Below, piece after piece: positions 43,175-52,013 of a DNA stretch of 64,000 nt; position 1 is the stretch's first letter, and every line of letters starts with the position of its first letter. A program made the translations under genes and the position numbers. A model generated the notes under the pieces. The model did no database searches. It was not told where the DNA came from and saw only the letters and a list, made by a program, of their open reading frames with translations. Source of the DNA: Rhodoplanes sp. Z2-YC6860 (GTDB taxonomy: Bacteria; Pseudomonadota; Alphaproteobacteria; Rhizobiales; Xanthobacteraceae); the NCBI RefSeq assembly GCF_001579845.1, contig NZ_CP007440.1, positions 5,788,029 to 5,852,028 on the forward strand, in the 5' to 3' direction.

Positions 43175-43352
43175 GTCCCGCCTGCGCAACGCCTTGGCAC
43201 GGAGGCTGCACCACCTCGGTCGATCAAGCGGGGCGTGCAATTGGTAAACGGCAATGAAACCGGATTTTGCGCGGGAAAAGCGGCCATTCTCACCATGCGA
43301 CGCCGCTGCGGTCCCACACAGGGATTCTTGCCGGTCAGAATATGGAGCAGTC

Positions 43353-44348
43353 ATGTTTCAATTTGAACCAGCACGGCTTGAAGAGCAGAGCACGGCCATC
43401 GACGCCGGGGACGGGCTTTTCCGTCAGGCCTCCGCGCACCGCGAGAACGCAAACATAGCCCAGGGCCAAGGCACGGCCGTCATTGTCTCCACCCGCGGCC
43501 GGCCCGACATCGTCCATTCGCTGGTGAAGCAGCTTGCCGAGCAGACCCGCCCGCCGGAGCACATTTTCATCGTCGCATCGACACCCGACGACGTCGCGCT
43601 GCTCGATCAGAGCCAGAAGAACCTGACGGTCCGCATCGGCCGTCCTGGCTCCACGTTCCAACGCAACGACGGCCTGCTTCTCGCAGGCTCGCATTACGCC
43701 AACATCGTCTTCTTCGACGACGATTTCGTCCCGTCGCGTTTCTGGCTCGAGCGCATGGCCCACATCTTCGAGACGCGGCCGGACGTTGCCGGCGTGACCG
43801 GCACCGTGCTCGCGGACGGCACGCGCACCGAAGGCATCGGGCTCGGCGACGCCAAGTCCATGGTTCATATCCATGACCTTGATCAAAACCACGGCGACAC
43901 CCTGCACCAGCATTTCGCCTATGGCAGCAATGTCGGCTGCAACATGGCTTATCGCTATTCGGCGATCCGCGACATCGTGTTCGACGAGAAGCTGCCGCTT
44001 TACGCCTGGCATGAGGATTCCGATTTCCGCGGCCAGGTCGAGCGGCGCGGATTGTTCGTGAAGGCGGACGAGCTGTGGGGCGTGCATCTCGGCCACAAGA
44101 AGGGCCGCCACAACGGACTGACGCTGGGCTATTCGCAGATCGCCAACGCGGTTTATCTCGCCCGGAAGGGCACGGTGCCGGCGCGTTTTCTCTATGAGAT
44201 CGCGACCAAGAACGTCATCGCAAACACGTTGCGCTCGCTCCGGCCGGAGCCCTATGTCGACCGCCGCGGCCGGCTGCACGGCAACCTGATCGCTCTCGCC
44301 GATCTGCTGCGAGGCCGCCTCGCCCCTGATCGCATCCTGGAACTCTGA
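43353..44348 (+). CDS. glycosyltransferase family 2
   Basis: 331 residues from ATG 43353, with GGAG at 43344-43347. GT-A motifs are AVIVSTRGRPDIVHSLVKQL, the acidic metal site VFFDDDFVPSRFWLERM, and a late HEDSDFRGQVERRG. It probably transfers a sugar during polysaccharide assembly. It is followed 15 bp later by a flippase, so the two may form a small glycan unit. Sequence upstream of 43353 stays open but lacks conservation. The donor is unknown. Confidence 0.88.
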   Translation: MFQFEPARLEEQSTAIDAGDGLFRQASAHRENANIAQGQGTAVIVSTRGRPDIVHSLVKQLAEQTRPPEHIFIVASTPDDVALLDQSQKNLTVRIGRPGSTFQRNDGLLLAGSHYANIVFFDDDFVPSRFWLERMAHIFETRPDVAGVTGTVLADGTRTEGIGLGDAKSMVHIHDLDQNHGDTLHQHFAYGSNVGCNMAYRYSAIRDIVFDEKLPLYAWHEDSDFRGQVERRGLFVKADELWGVHLGHKKGRHNGLTLGYSQIANAVYLARKGTVPARFLYEIATKNVIANTLRSLRPEPYVDRRGRLHGNLIALADLLRGRLAPDRILEL

Positions 44349-44363
44349 CGAGCAAGCCATCGC

Positions 44364-45743
44364 ATGACTGTCGTCGAAGCGCCTGTCGAAGTGCCGTCAT
44401 CCCTGTTCCAGCGGCTCACGCAGCTACTGATGTCGCAGCACAAGCTGGTCGCCATGCTCAAAAGCGCGGCGCAGGTGCTTGCGATCCGCGTGTTGGGCGC
44501 AGGCCTCACCTACGCATCGATGGTGCTGCTGGCGCGCTGGCTCGGCTCGCACAATTTCGGCATCTACGCCTACGTGCTTGTCATCGTCACGCTGCTGGGG
44601 CTCGCCTTCTCGGCCGGCTTCCAGTCGTCTGGCCTGCGCTTTGTCTCGAGCTATCTGGCGCGAAAGAGGCTTCACCGGCTGTCCGGCTTCCTGCTCCAGT
44701 CCCACAAGATCGTGCTGACCGTGAGCGTTCTCGGCTCAATGATGGGGATCGGCCTGGTCTTTGCGCTCCGGAACGTCATCGAGTCCTATTATGTCGTCCC
44801 GCTGCTGGTCGGATTGCTCTGCGTTCCGATCTGGACGCTGCTCAATCAGCTCGAAGCCACGGCGCGTGCCTTCGGCTGGGTGAACGTGGCCTACATTCCG
44901 GGCTATATCCTTCGTCCTTTCCTGATCATGAGCTTCGTCGGCGGGCTGGTGCTGTTCGGCGGCGCGGCTGACGCCGTCACGGCGCTCTGGGCCCTGATCG
45001 GGGCTTGCGCGGTTGCGGCGCTGGTGCAGGCGCTGCTGGTCTATTTCGGCGCCCGGCCGCATCTCGCCGGCACCAAGCCTGCGCGCCACACGCGCTATTG
45101 GGTCGGCATCTCGCTCAGCTTCCTGCTGATCGACGGCTTCCGCATGCTGCTCGACAACACCGACATCCTGTTGATCGGCCGTTTCCTCGATCCGCACAGC
45201 GTCGCGGTGTACTTCGCGGTGATCCGCACGAGCGGCCTCGTCGCCTTCGTGTCGTTCTCGGTGATTGCGCTCGCGGTGCCGAAGTTCGCCGAGATCCACA
45301 GCACCGGGACGACGCAGGAGCTGCAGAAGTTCGTGTCCAGCGTCGCGAAGATGATGTTCTGGCCTTCGCTGATGGCGGCGATCGCCATGGCGTGTGTCGG
45401 GCCGTTCCTGCTGTCGCTGTTCGGCGCGGATTTCAGCGCCGGCTATCCGACCATGCTGGTGGTTCTTTGCGGCCATGTGCTGCGCTCGGCCACGCTGCCG
45501 GTCGAATACCTGCTCAACATGACCGGGCACCACCGCGATACGATGCGGGTCTACGCCTTCGCGGCGGTGGCGAGCATCGTTCTGAACCTGCTGCTGATCC
45601 CGACACTGGGCATCACCGGCGCCGCCATCGGCACCTACACAGCGATGCTGGGCGGCAACGTGTGGCTCTATCGCCTGGTGCGCAAGCGCCTCGGCGTGGA
45701 TGCCTGCGTGTTTCCGCTGATGCGAGCGACGGTCACCGCTTAG
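44364..45743 (+). CDS. oligosaccharide flippase family protein (Wzx-like)
   Basis: 459 residues with about twelve hydrophobic helices in the MOP/MATE-like arrangement: VLGAGLTYASMVLLARWLG in helix 1 and its following loop, SSGLRFVSSYLARKR, and the C-terminal VASIVLNLLLIPTLGITGAAIG, a hallmark of the family. It would flip lipid-linked O-units across the inner membrane. It is downstream of a GT2. This makes it the likely Wzx partner for the WecA-initiated pathway at the left end, though the distance leaves that open. Confidence 0.9.
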   Translation: MTVVEAPVEVPSSLFQRLTQLLMSQHKLVAMLKSAAQVLAIRVLGAGLTYASMVLLARWLGSHNFGIYAYVLVIVTLLGLAFSAGFQSSGLRFVSSYLARKRLHRLSGFLLQSHKIVLTVSVLGSMMGIGLVFALRNVIESYYVVPLLVGLLCVPIWTLLNQLEATARAFGWVNVAYIPGYILRPFLIMSFVGGLVLFGGAADAVTALWALIGACAVAALVQALLVYFGARPHLAGTKPARHTRYWVGISLSFLLIDGFRMLLDNTDILLIGRFLDPHSVAVYFAVIRTSGLVAFVSFSVIALAVPKFAEIHSTGTTQELQKFVSSVAKMMFWPSLMAAIAMACVGPFLLSLFGADFSAGYPTMLVVLCGHVLRSATLPVEYLLNMTGHHRDTMRVYAFAAVASIVLNLLLIPTLGITGAAIGTYTAMLGGNVWLYRLVRKRLGVDACVFPLMRATVTA

Positions 45744-45784
45744 CGAAAAGCTCGAACCAAGCCGGTAGCGCCACAGCCCCTTCA

Positions 45785-45892
45785 CCTCTCCCATGGGGAG
45801 AGGTCGGATCGCGAAAGCGATCCGGGTGAGGGGGTACGGTCTATCGATAGTGTGAGGCCCCCTCACCCCGATCCTCTCCCCGCTGGGAGAGG
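45785..45892. repeat. intergenic palindromic repeat, type 2 (CCTCTCCC/GGGAGAGG hairpins)
   Basis: Four stems can be drawn: CCTCTCC/GGAGAGG (45785-45803), GGATCGC-GAAA-GCGATCC (about 45806-45823), GGTGAGGGGG with CCCCCTCACC (about 45824-45867), and CCTCTCCC-CGCT-GGGAGAGG (45873-45892). The block lies between the flippase and the amidase genes and matches a style of dispersed repeat known in rhizobia. It could act on both converging transcripts. Confidence 0.85.
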
Positions 45893-45914
45893 GAGTTCAC
45901 CGCCGATGTTGCGA

Positions 45915-47216
45915 CTAACCCGCCAGCAGCTTCTCCACCGCCGCGGCGATCGAGAACAGCTTCGCGTCCGAACCATTGCGCCCGACCAGCATCAGGCCGG
46001 TCGACAATCCGCCGTCGCGAGGCAGCGGCAGCGAGATGGCGCAAAGGTCGAAGAAGTTGATCATCGACGTGTTGCGAAGAAGCATCGCGTTCTTGCGGCC
46101 GAACTCGTCGGCGACGGCCATGTCGGCGGTCTTAGGCGCGACGATCGGCACCGTCGGCAGCACCAGCACGTCGAGGTTATCGAACCGTGCATCCATCGCC
46201 TGCACCAGCCGCCTGCGGCCGGTCGTCATGTCGATATAGTCATACGCCGGCACCGTGCCGCCGCGCTCGATCCGGGCGCGGATCATGGAGTCGATGCCGG
46301 CGCCGTCGCGCTTGAGCCGTTCGCGATGCAGCGCGAAGGCTTCGGTCGGCGAGAAGCCGCCCTTGGCGTTGAGCTGCGCCATCTCGTCGACCAGTCCGAT
46401 GGTCTCGTCGGAGAACTTAACGCCGGCCTTGGTCAGACGTCCGACCGCCGCGGTCCACGATGCCGTGACCGTGCTGTCGGCGCCATCGAACGGCACGCCA
46501 TGCCAGATGCCGAAGCGAAGCCCCGACAACGACGCCGGCTCGACCGCGGCGGGCTTCTGGCCCGCCATGATGGCATCGGCCAAGGCGCAATCGGCCACGC
46601 TTTTCGCCATGGGCCCGATGGAATCGAGCGTAAATGACAGCGGGAACGCGCCGTCGGTCGGCACCCGTTGCTTGCTCGGCTTCCAGCCGACGATGCCGCA
46701 CAGCGCGGCCGGAATGCGGGTCGAGCCGCCGGTGTCGGTGCCGATCGCGATCTCGCACATGCCGTCGGCGACCGCGACGGCGCCGCCCGAGGTCGAGCCG
46801 CCTGGCACGCGTGCACGGTCGAACGGATTGCCCGGCGTACCGTAGTGCGGATTGGCGCCGACGCCCGAGAAGGCGAACTCGCTCATGTTGGTCTTGGCCG
46901 CGACCACCGCGCCTGCGGCTTTGAGCCGCGCGATCACCGGCGCATCGGTCTTGGCGACCAGGCCTTCGGAGACCAGCACCTTGGAGCCTGCCCGCGTCAC
47001 TTCGCCCTTCACGTCGAACAGGTCTTTGATGCTGACGATCACGCCATCGAGCGGGCCGATCGGCTGGCCGGCCTTGGTGCGGGCATCGGCCGCATCCGCG
47101 GCGGCCTTCGCGCTGTCGGCATAGACCGTGAGACAGGCGCGGGCGCCCTCTCCTTTCGGATCGGCGATCCGGGCCAGGGCCTGTTCAAGACGGTCGCGCG
47201 ACGACATTCTGCTCAT
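45915..47216 (-). CDS. amidase (amidase signature family)
   Basis: 433 residues. Catalytic triad motifs are visible: the Lys in GVIVSIKDLFDVKG, the cis-Ser in GGSTSGGAVAVADG, and the nucleophile Ser in IGTDTGGSTRIPAALCGIVG. The rest of the fold continues through KPSKQRVPTDG and AISLPLP. It hydrolyses an amide to acid and ammonia in the cytoplasm. Its neighbour is a TRAP transporter on the other strand. ATG 47216 or ATG 47204 could start it. The substrate is unknown. Confidence 0.93.
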   Translation of the reverse strand: MSRMSSRDRLEQALARIADPKGEGARACLTVYADSAKAAADAADARTKAGQPIGPLDGVIVSIKDLFDVKGEVTRAGSKVLVSEGLVAKTDAPVIARLKAAGAVVAAKTNMSEFAFSGVGANPHYGTPGNPFDRARVPGGSTSGGAVAVADGMCEIAIGTDTGGSTRIPAALCGIVGWKPSKQRVPTDGAFPLSFTLDSIGPMAKSVADCALADAIMAGQKPAAVEPASLSGLRFGIWHGVPFDGADSTVTASWTAAVGRLTKAGVKFSDETIGLVDEMAQLNAKGGFSPTEAFALHRERLKRDGAGIDSMIRARIERGGTVPAYDYIDMTTGRRRLVQAMDARFDNLDVLVLPTVPIVAPKTADMAVADEFGRKNAMLLRNTSMINFFDLCAISLPLPRDGGLSTGLMLVGRNGSDAKLFSIAAAVEKLLAG

Positions 47217-47391
47217 ATTGGTGAAGCCCTCTTCGGTTCCCGACGATGCATAGCATCAGCCGACCACGGTCTCTACTGCACCGCAGTAATGGCTAGCTGG
47301 ACATTTGCGCCGAGCGGCCTGCACCTTTATGCGTATGGCTCTACAAAACCGTTCGGCTAAAATGCCGCAAACCTCATTCGGGAGGATAACA

Positions 47392-48396
47392 ATGAAACGC
47401 TTCGCACTTTTGATGGGCGCCGCTCTGGCTCTGGCACTTTCAGGGCCTGCCTTCGCGCAGTCCCCCATCGTCATCAAGTTCAGCCACGTCGTCGCGCCCG
47501 ACACGCCGAAGGGCAAGGGTTCGCTGAAGTTCAAGGAACTGGCCGAGAAGTACACCAACGGCAAGGTGTCGGTCGAAGTCTATCCGAACTCGCAGCTCTA
47601 CAAGGACAACGAGGAGCTTCAGGCGCTCCAGCTCGGCTCGGTGCAGATGCTGGCGCCTTCGCTCGCCAAGTTCGGCCCGCTCGGCGTTCGCGAGTTCGAA
47701 GTGTTCGATCTGCCCTACATCCTGCCGGACAAGGCGGCGCTCCGCAAAGTCACCGACGGCCCGCTCGGCAAGAAGCTGCTCGGCCTGCTCGCGCCCAAGC
47801 AGATCACCGGCCTCGCCTACTGGGACAACGGCTTCAAGGACATGAGCGCCAACAAGAAGCTGCTCGTGCCGGCCGACTTCCGCGGCCTCAAGATGCGCAT
47901 CCAGTCGTCGAAGGTGCTGGAGGCGCAGATGCGCGCGCTCGGCGCGATCCCGCAGGTGATGGCCTTCTCCGAGGTCTATCAGGCGCTCTCGACCGGCGTC
48001 GTCGACGGCACCGAGAACCCGCCGTCGAACGAATACACCCAGAAAATGCATGAGGTGCAGAAGTACACCATGCGCTCGCAGCACGGCTATGTCGGCTATG
48101 CGGTGATTACCAACAAGAAGTTCTGGGACGGCCTGCCGGCCGACATCCGCGCGAGCCTGGAAAAGGCCATGGCGGAAGCGACCACCTACACCAACGACAT
48201 CGCGCAGAAGGAAAACGACGACGCGCTCGAAGCCATGCGCAAGTCCGGCAAGACCGAAATCGTCGAATTGACCGCCGACCAGAAGGCGCAGTGGCGCAAG
48301 GCGCTCGATCCCGTCTACACCGAGATGGCCTCGCGCGTCGGCAAGGACACCATCGCCGAATTCCAGAAAGAGGCTGGCGGCGGCGGCACCCACTGA
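47392..48396 (+). CDS. dctP: TRAP transporter substrate-binding protein DctP
   Basis: 334 residues with a signal peptide (MKRFALLMGAALALALSGPAFA) and a DctP fold: IVIKFSHVVAPDTPKGKGSLKFKELAEK, with the substrate-Arg region in LKMRIQSSKVLEAQMRALGA and VYQALSTGVVDGTENPP. It binds a carboxylate in the periplasm and passes it to DctQM. GGGAGG at 47380-47385 supports the start. A hairpin in the 68-bp gap to dctQ may stabilise its mRNA. Confidence 0.93.
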   Translation: MKRFALLMGAALALALSGPAFAQSPIVIKFSHVVAPDTPKGKGSLKFKELAEKYTNGKVSVEVYPNSQLYKDNEELQALQLGSVQMLAPSLAKFGPLGVREFEVFDLPYILPDKAALRKVTDGPLGKKLLGLLAPKQITGLAYWDNGFKDMSANKKLLVPADFRGLKMRIQSSKVLEAQMRALGAIPQVMAFSEVYQALSTGVVDGTENPPSNEYTQKMHEVQKYTMRSQHGYVGYAVITNKKFWDGLPADIRASLEKAMAEATTYTNDIAQKENDDALEAMRKSGKTEIVELTADQKAQWRKALDPVYTEMASRVGKDTIAEFQKEAGGGGTH

Positions 48397-48417
48397 CGAC
48401 AACCTGACCAGAGATTG

Positions 48418-48442
48418 CGGGCGCCGGTTGAACCGGCGCCCG
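48418..48442 (+). terminator. intergenic hairpin after dctP (attenuator or mRNA stabiliser)
   Basis: Perfect 10-bp stem CGGGCGCCGG (48418-48427) and CCGGCGCCCG (48433-48442) with loop TTGAA. No T-run follows, so it is more likely to protect or attenuate the dctP message than to end transcription fully. Such hairpins often give more binding protein than permease. Confidence 0.65.
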
Positions 48443-48464
48443 TCCTGCAAAAGGCACCGCTCCC

Positions 48465-49061
48465 GTGGGCCGCTTCCTCCTCCGCATCCTCGACCGGCTT
48501 GAAGAAATCCTGATCGCCAGCCTGATGGCTGCGGCGACGCTGCTGATCTTTGTCGCGGTGGTCCATCGCTACGGCACCGGCGTGCCGTTCCTCTATCCCT
48601 ATTTCATCCAGCTGCACATCTCCTGGGCCCAGGAGCTCTGCATCTACATGTTCGTCTGGATGGCGAAGTTCGGCGCCGCCTATGGCGTGCGCACCGGCAT
48701 CCATGTCGGCGTCGACGTGCTGGTCAATTATCTCAGCCCCGCGCACCGGAAACCGGTGGTGCTGTTCTCGCTACTATGCGGGGTGCTGTTCACCGCGGTG
48801 ATCGGCACCATGGGGTTGAAGTTCGTGATGGAGCTCTATGAGACCGGCCAGGTCACCGCCGATCTCGAGGCGCCGCGCTGGATCGTGTTCTCGGCCATTC
48901 CGGCCGGCTCCTACCTGATGTGCTTCCGCTTCCTGCAGGTCGCCTGGGCGTTCTGGAAGACCGGCGAGTTGCCGCACCACGACGAGAGCCGCGTCGAGGG
49001 CGTCGAGATCGACCAGACGCCGGACGCGCAGCCTCCCTCGCCTGCGGGGGCGGCGCGATGA
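48465..49061 (+). CDS. dctQ: TRAP transporter small permease DctQ
   Basis: 198 residues from GTG 48465, with four membrane helices (LIASLMAAATLLIFVAVVHRY, AQELCIYMFVWMAKFGAAYGVR, VVLFSLLCGVLFTAVIG, WIVFSAIPAGSYLMCFRFL). The R-T-G-I-H-V-G-V-D stretch in the second loop is the DctQ signature. It pairs with DctM to form the sodium-driven importer. The 40-residue C-terminal tail is charged. The stop overlaps the dctM start (ATGA). Confidence 0.93.
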   Translation: MGRFLLRILDRLEEILIASLMAAATLLIFVAVVHRYGTGVPFLYPYFIQLHISWAQELCIYMFVWMAKFGAAYGVRTGIHVGVDVLVNYLSPAHRKPVVLFSLLCGVLFTAVIGTMGLKFVMELYETGQVTADLEAPRWIVFSAIPAGSYLMCFRFLQVAWAFWKTGELPHHDESRVEGVEIDQTPDAQPPSPAGAAR

Positions 49062-50383
49062 ATTCGCTGCTGATCTTCGGGCTGCTGATCTTCCTGATGC
49101 TGACCGGCATGCCGGTCTCGATCGCGCTCGGCCTCACGGTGCTGACCTTCCTGTTCACCATGACGCAGGTGCCGATCGAGGCGGTGGCGCTGAAGCTGTT
49201 CACCGGGATCGAGAACTTCGAGATCATGGCGATCCCGTTCTTCATCCTGGCCGGCAACTTCCTCACCCATGGCGGCGTGGCGCGGCGCATGATCGCCTTT
49301 GCCACCACCATGATCGGCCACTGGTATGGCGGGCTCGGCCTTGCCGGCGTGATGGCGTGCGCGCTGTTCGCCGCGATCTCCGGCTCCTCGCCCGCAACCG
49401 TCGTCGCCATCGGCGCGATCGTGATGCCGGCCATGGTGGCGCAGGGCTTTCCGAAGCGCTTCGGCGCCGGCGTGATCGCGACGTCGGGCGCGCTCGGCAT
49501 CCTCATTCCGCCGTCGATCGTGATGGTGATCTATGCGGTCGCGACCGGCGGCAGCATCGCGCTCGATCCGGAAGGCAAGCGCGTGCTGTCGGCGTCGGTC
49601 GGCCAGTTGTTCATGGCGGGCGTCGTTCCGGGTCTGATGCTCGCGTCCATGCTCGGGGCGACGACGTTCTACCGCGCCTGGAAGAACGACTATCCGCGGA
49701 TGCCGAAGGCGACCTGGGGCGAGTGCTTCAAGGCCTTCCGCGAGTCGATCTGGGGCCTGCTGCTGATCGTCATCGTGCTGGGCGGCATCTACACCGGCGC
49801 CTTCACGCCGACCGAGGCCGCCGCCGTCAGCGCCGTCTATGCCTTCGTCATCGCAGTGTTCGTCTACAAGGACATGACGCTCAAGGATGTGCCGCGCGTG
49901 CTGCTCGGCTCGGCCAACATGAGCGCGATGATCCTCTACATCGTCACCAACGCTGTGCTGTTCTCGTTCCTGATGACCAGCGAGCAGATCCCGCAGCGCA
50001 TGATCAGCTGGGTCGCGTCGTCGGGATTCACCTGGATCGAGTTCCTGCTGTTCGTCAACATCCTGCTGCTGGTCGCCGGCAACGTGATGGAGCCGTCGTC
50101 GATCGTGCTGATCACCGCGCCGATTCTGTTTCCGGTCGCGGTCAGCCTCGGCATCAACCCGGTGCATCTCGGCATCCTGATGACCGTCAACATGGAGGTC
50201 GGGCTGTGCCATCCGCCGGTCGGCCTCAATCTTTATGTCGCCTCCGGCGTCGCCAAGATGGGCATCACCGAGCTCACCATCGCGGTGTGGCCGTGGCTGC
50301 TCACCATGCTGATCTTCCTGGTGATGGTAACCTACATCCCGGAGTTGTCGCTGTGGCTACCGCGGATGCTCGGCATGCTCTGA
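49058..50383 (+). CDS. dctM: TRAP transporter large permease DctM
   Basis: 441 residues with about eleven helices. DctM hallmarks are LTGMPVSIALGLTVL, IMAIPFFILAGNFLTHGGVARR, AAISGSSPATVVAIG, GALGILIPPSIVMVIYAV and GAFTPTEAAAVSAVYA. The C-terminal half has HPPVGLNLYVASGVA. It carries the substrate with sodium. The ATG at 49058 is inside the dctQ stop codon region, so the two are coupled. The carried acid is unknown. Confidence 0.95.
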   Translation: MNSLLIFGLLIFLMLTGMPVSIALGLTVLTFLFTMTQVPIEAVALKLFTGIENFEIMAIPFFILAGNFLTHGGVARRMIAFATTMIGHWYGGLGLAGVMACALFAAISGSSPATVVAIGAIVMPAMVAQGFPKRFGAGVIATSGALGILIPPSIVMVIYAVATGGSIALDPEGKRVLSASVGQLFMAGVVPGLMLASMLGATTFYRAWKNDYPRMPKATWGECFKAFRESIWGLLLIVIVLGGIYTGAFTPTEAAAVSAVYAFVIAVFVYKDMTLKDVPRVLLGSANMSAMILYIVTNAVLFSFLMTSEQIPQRMISWVASSGFTWIEFLLFVNILLLVAGNVMEPSSIVLITAPILFPVAVSLGINPVHLGILMTVNMEVGLCHPPVGLNLYVASGVAKMGITELTIAVWPWLLTMLIFLVMVTYIPELSLWLPRMLGML

Positions 50384-50447
50384 CGCGCCACCAGTCTCGC
50401 GGCCGGATTTAGGCTGTGTACTCATAAACCCGGCGCGATGTCCGCGA

Positions 50448-50524
50448 TTGTGAAGGTTTTCGGACGCCGGCCTCGGAGCATGCCGCGCCGCCGTCATCGG
50501 GCCGGTATCCGAAAACCTTCACAA
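50448..50524. repeat. 77-bp inverted-repeat element with 25-bp arms
   Basis: The left arm at 50448-50472 and the reverse complement of the right arm at 50500-50524 agree at 23 of 25 positions, including TTGTGAAGGTTTTCGG. A 27-bp GC-rich centre separates them. The gap 50384-50714 otherwise shows no gene. It could be a MITE-like element or a large terminator-like fold without a T-run. Confidence 0.7.
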
Positions 50525-50714
50525 ACGCTGACGTAGATCATCAATCGCGCGCTGTCGGCTCAGTGCCCGAAAGCGGACATCATTCGATCAACTCTTCGGC
50601 CCCACACGATTAGCTGCTGTATCCTTCCGATGGCGTTCGTTGCCAGCCGGGCTGAATACGAACCGGAAAATAGGAGAGCCAGACGCCAGCCCCCAGGACG
50701 TCAAGCCGTCGACT

Positions 50715-51590
50715 TCACTTTTTTAGCCCACCCTCCCGGTGTTCGGCCGGTGCAAGTAAATCTTCTAGACGACGAACGACACCACCAATCCGCTCGTCGT
50801 CTCCGTCATCCTTCGCAAAGATTGCTGAATAGCACGGCGGCAACTTCGGCAGAAAACTGTTGCGCATTATATTTACGTCCGGCGGGATAGCTCGTTCGAC
50901 AAAGGCACGGCATCCCATACCTGAACGGATGGCTTCGAAATGTGAGGCATGATCTGTTGCGGTGAATACAATATCGTATTTGGTTCCGGCTTGTTGGCAT
51001 GCCCTGCGCGCGAGGTCGTCTTGAACACATCCGGGAAAACTTAGAAAAGGCAGTGGTGAACCAGGCGTTGGCTTGAAGTCGGCTGCGCAAACCCAAACCA
51101 AGGTCTCTTCCCACCATCTAGTTGCCTTCTCCGGTACGGACAAAGCAAAAGCGACCACGATATCTAGATGACCTGATGAAAAGCGCTTGGTGAGATTCGG
51201 AGAGGTGTCACTATAATAAGCGATGTCTTCTACGCCGTAACGACAGGCGTTGAATATCTGCCGAAGCAAGGTCCCCGCATACAAAGCGGGAATTCCGATT
51301 CGAAGTTGATTTCCATTCTTTCCACCCGCCGAAATTATTTGATCGTTGAGGGCGAGAATCCGATGCGCGTACTCAACGACGAAGCGACCCTTCTCCGTCA
51401 GGGTGGCGGTGCCTTTGACGAACAACGCTCCGCCGGACAGAAACTCTAAACGCTTAATCTGAGCGCTGATCGCCGACTGAGTGACGCTGAGAGCTACTGC
51501 GGCGGCGGTGAAGCTTCCCGCTTCAGTGATGGTGACAAGCGATCGAAGGGTTTCGATTGGTATGTTGTGCGGCTCGTGACGTCGTTGCAC
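50715..51590 (-). CDS. LysR family transcriptional regulator
   Basis: About 291 residues. The N-terminal helix-turn-helix is ETLRSLVTITEAGSFTAAAVALSVTQSAISAQIKRLE, with a typical LysR spacing, and the remainder is a LysR-type effector domain (LRIGIPALYAGTLL, LDIVVAFALS). GTG 51590 is chosen because AGGA lies six bases upstream. The frame is open to 51713. Base composition is lower in GC than the surrounding genes, so horizontal origin is plausible. It may regulate the TRAP or Bug genes on either side. Confidence 0.82.
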   Translation of the reverse strand: MQRRHEPHNIPIETLRSLVTITEAGSFTAAAVALSVTQSAISAQIKRLEFLSGGALFVKGTATLTEKGRFVVEYAHRILALNDQIISAGGKNGNQLRIGIPALYAGTLLRQIFNACRYGVEDIAYYSDTSPNLTKRFSSGHLDIVVAFALSVPEKATRWWEETLVWVCAADFKPTPGSPLPFLSFPGCVQDDLARRACQQAGTKYDIVFTATDHASHFEAIRSGMGCRAFVERAIPPDVNIMRNSFLPKLPPCYSAIFAKDDGDDERIGGVVRRLEDLLAPAEHREGGLKK

Positions 51591-51854
51591 GCGATGTCCT
51601 GTTATATCGACAGCCCGTGTCAGCCCGATGCTCCGCATCGACCATGCGAGGCACGTTCGAACACATTTTTTTGCATGTGCGATGCGTCGACTTCCATGGG
51701 GTATGCCCGGCATCGCTGCTCGACGCTGCTGATCGATGCTTGGTTAGGCAACCCAGTTTAGAGTGAGCTAATCACTTCTTATCTGCAACTCGTTACATGA
51801 CTTTTTCCACTACTGCATCAAATGACGTACCTGCCAATCTGCTTCAGTCTCTAT

Positions 51855-52013
51855 CTCTACCGCGCTCGCAACTTAGTCGAGCGGTTCTTCAAAAAGATCA
51901 AGCACTGTCGTCGGATCGTTACGCGCTACGACAAGCTCGCGGCGAACTACCTCGCTTTCGTCCAGCTTGCATCAATCCGGCTGTGACTGCGCGTTAATGA
52001 GTCCACGTCCTAG
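51855..52013 (+). pseudogene. C-terminal relic of an IS5-family transposase
   Basis: Reading 51855-52013 gives LYRARNLVERFFKKIKHCRR, then the blocks TRYDKLAANYLAF and VQLASIRL, an internal TGA where Trp is expected, LRVNESTS and a TAG. This is the standard IS5-type transposase ending. Only about 50 codons remain; the DDE residues D and D and both terminal inverted repeats are missing. Its TAG stop region overlaps the TAG stop of the converging Bug gene. No other gene is visible in 51591-52009. Confidence 0.85.

Noticed and set aside
45785..45892. A CRISPR array
   Set aside because: The hairpins differ in sequence and spacing; there are no regularly spaced direct repeats with unique spacers, and no cas genes lie nearby.
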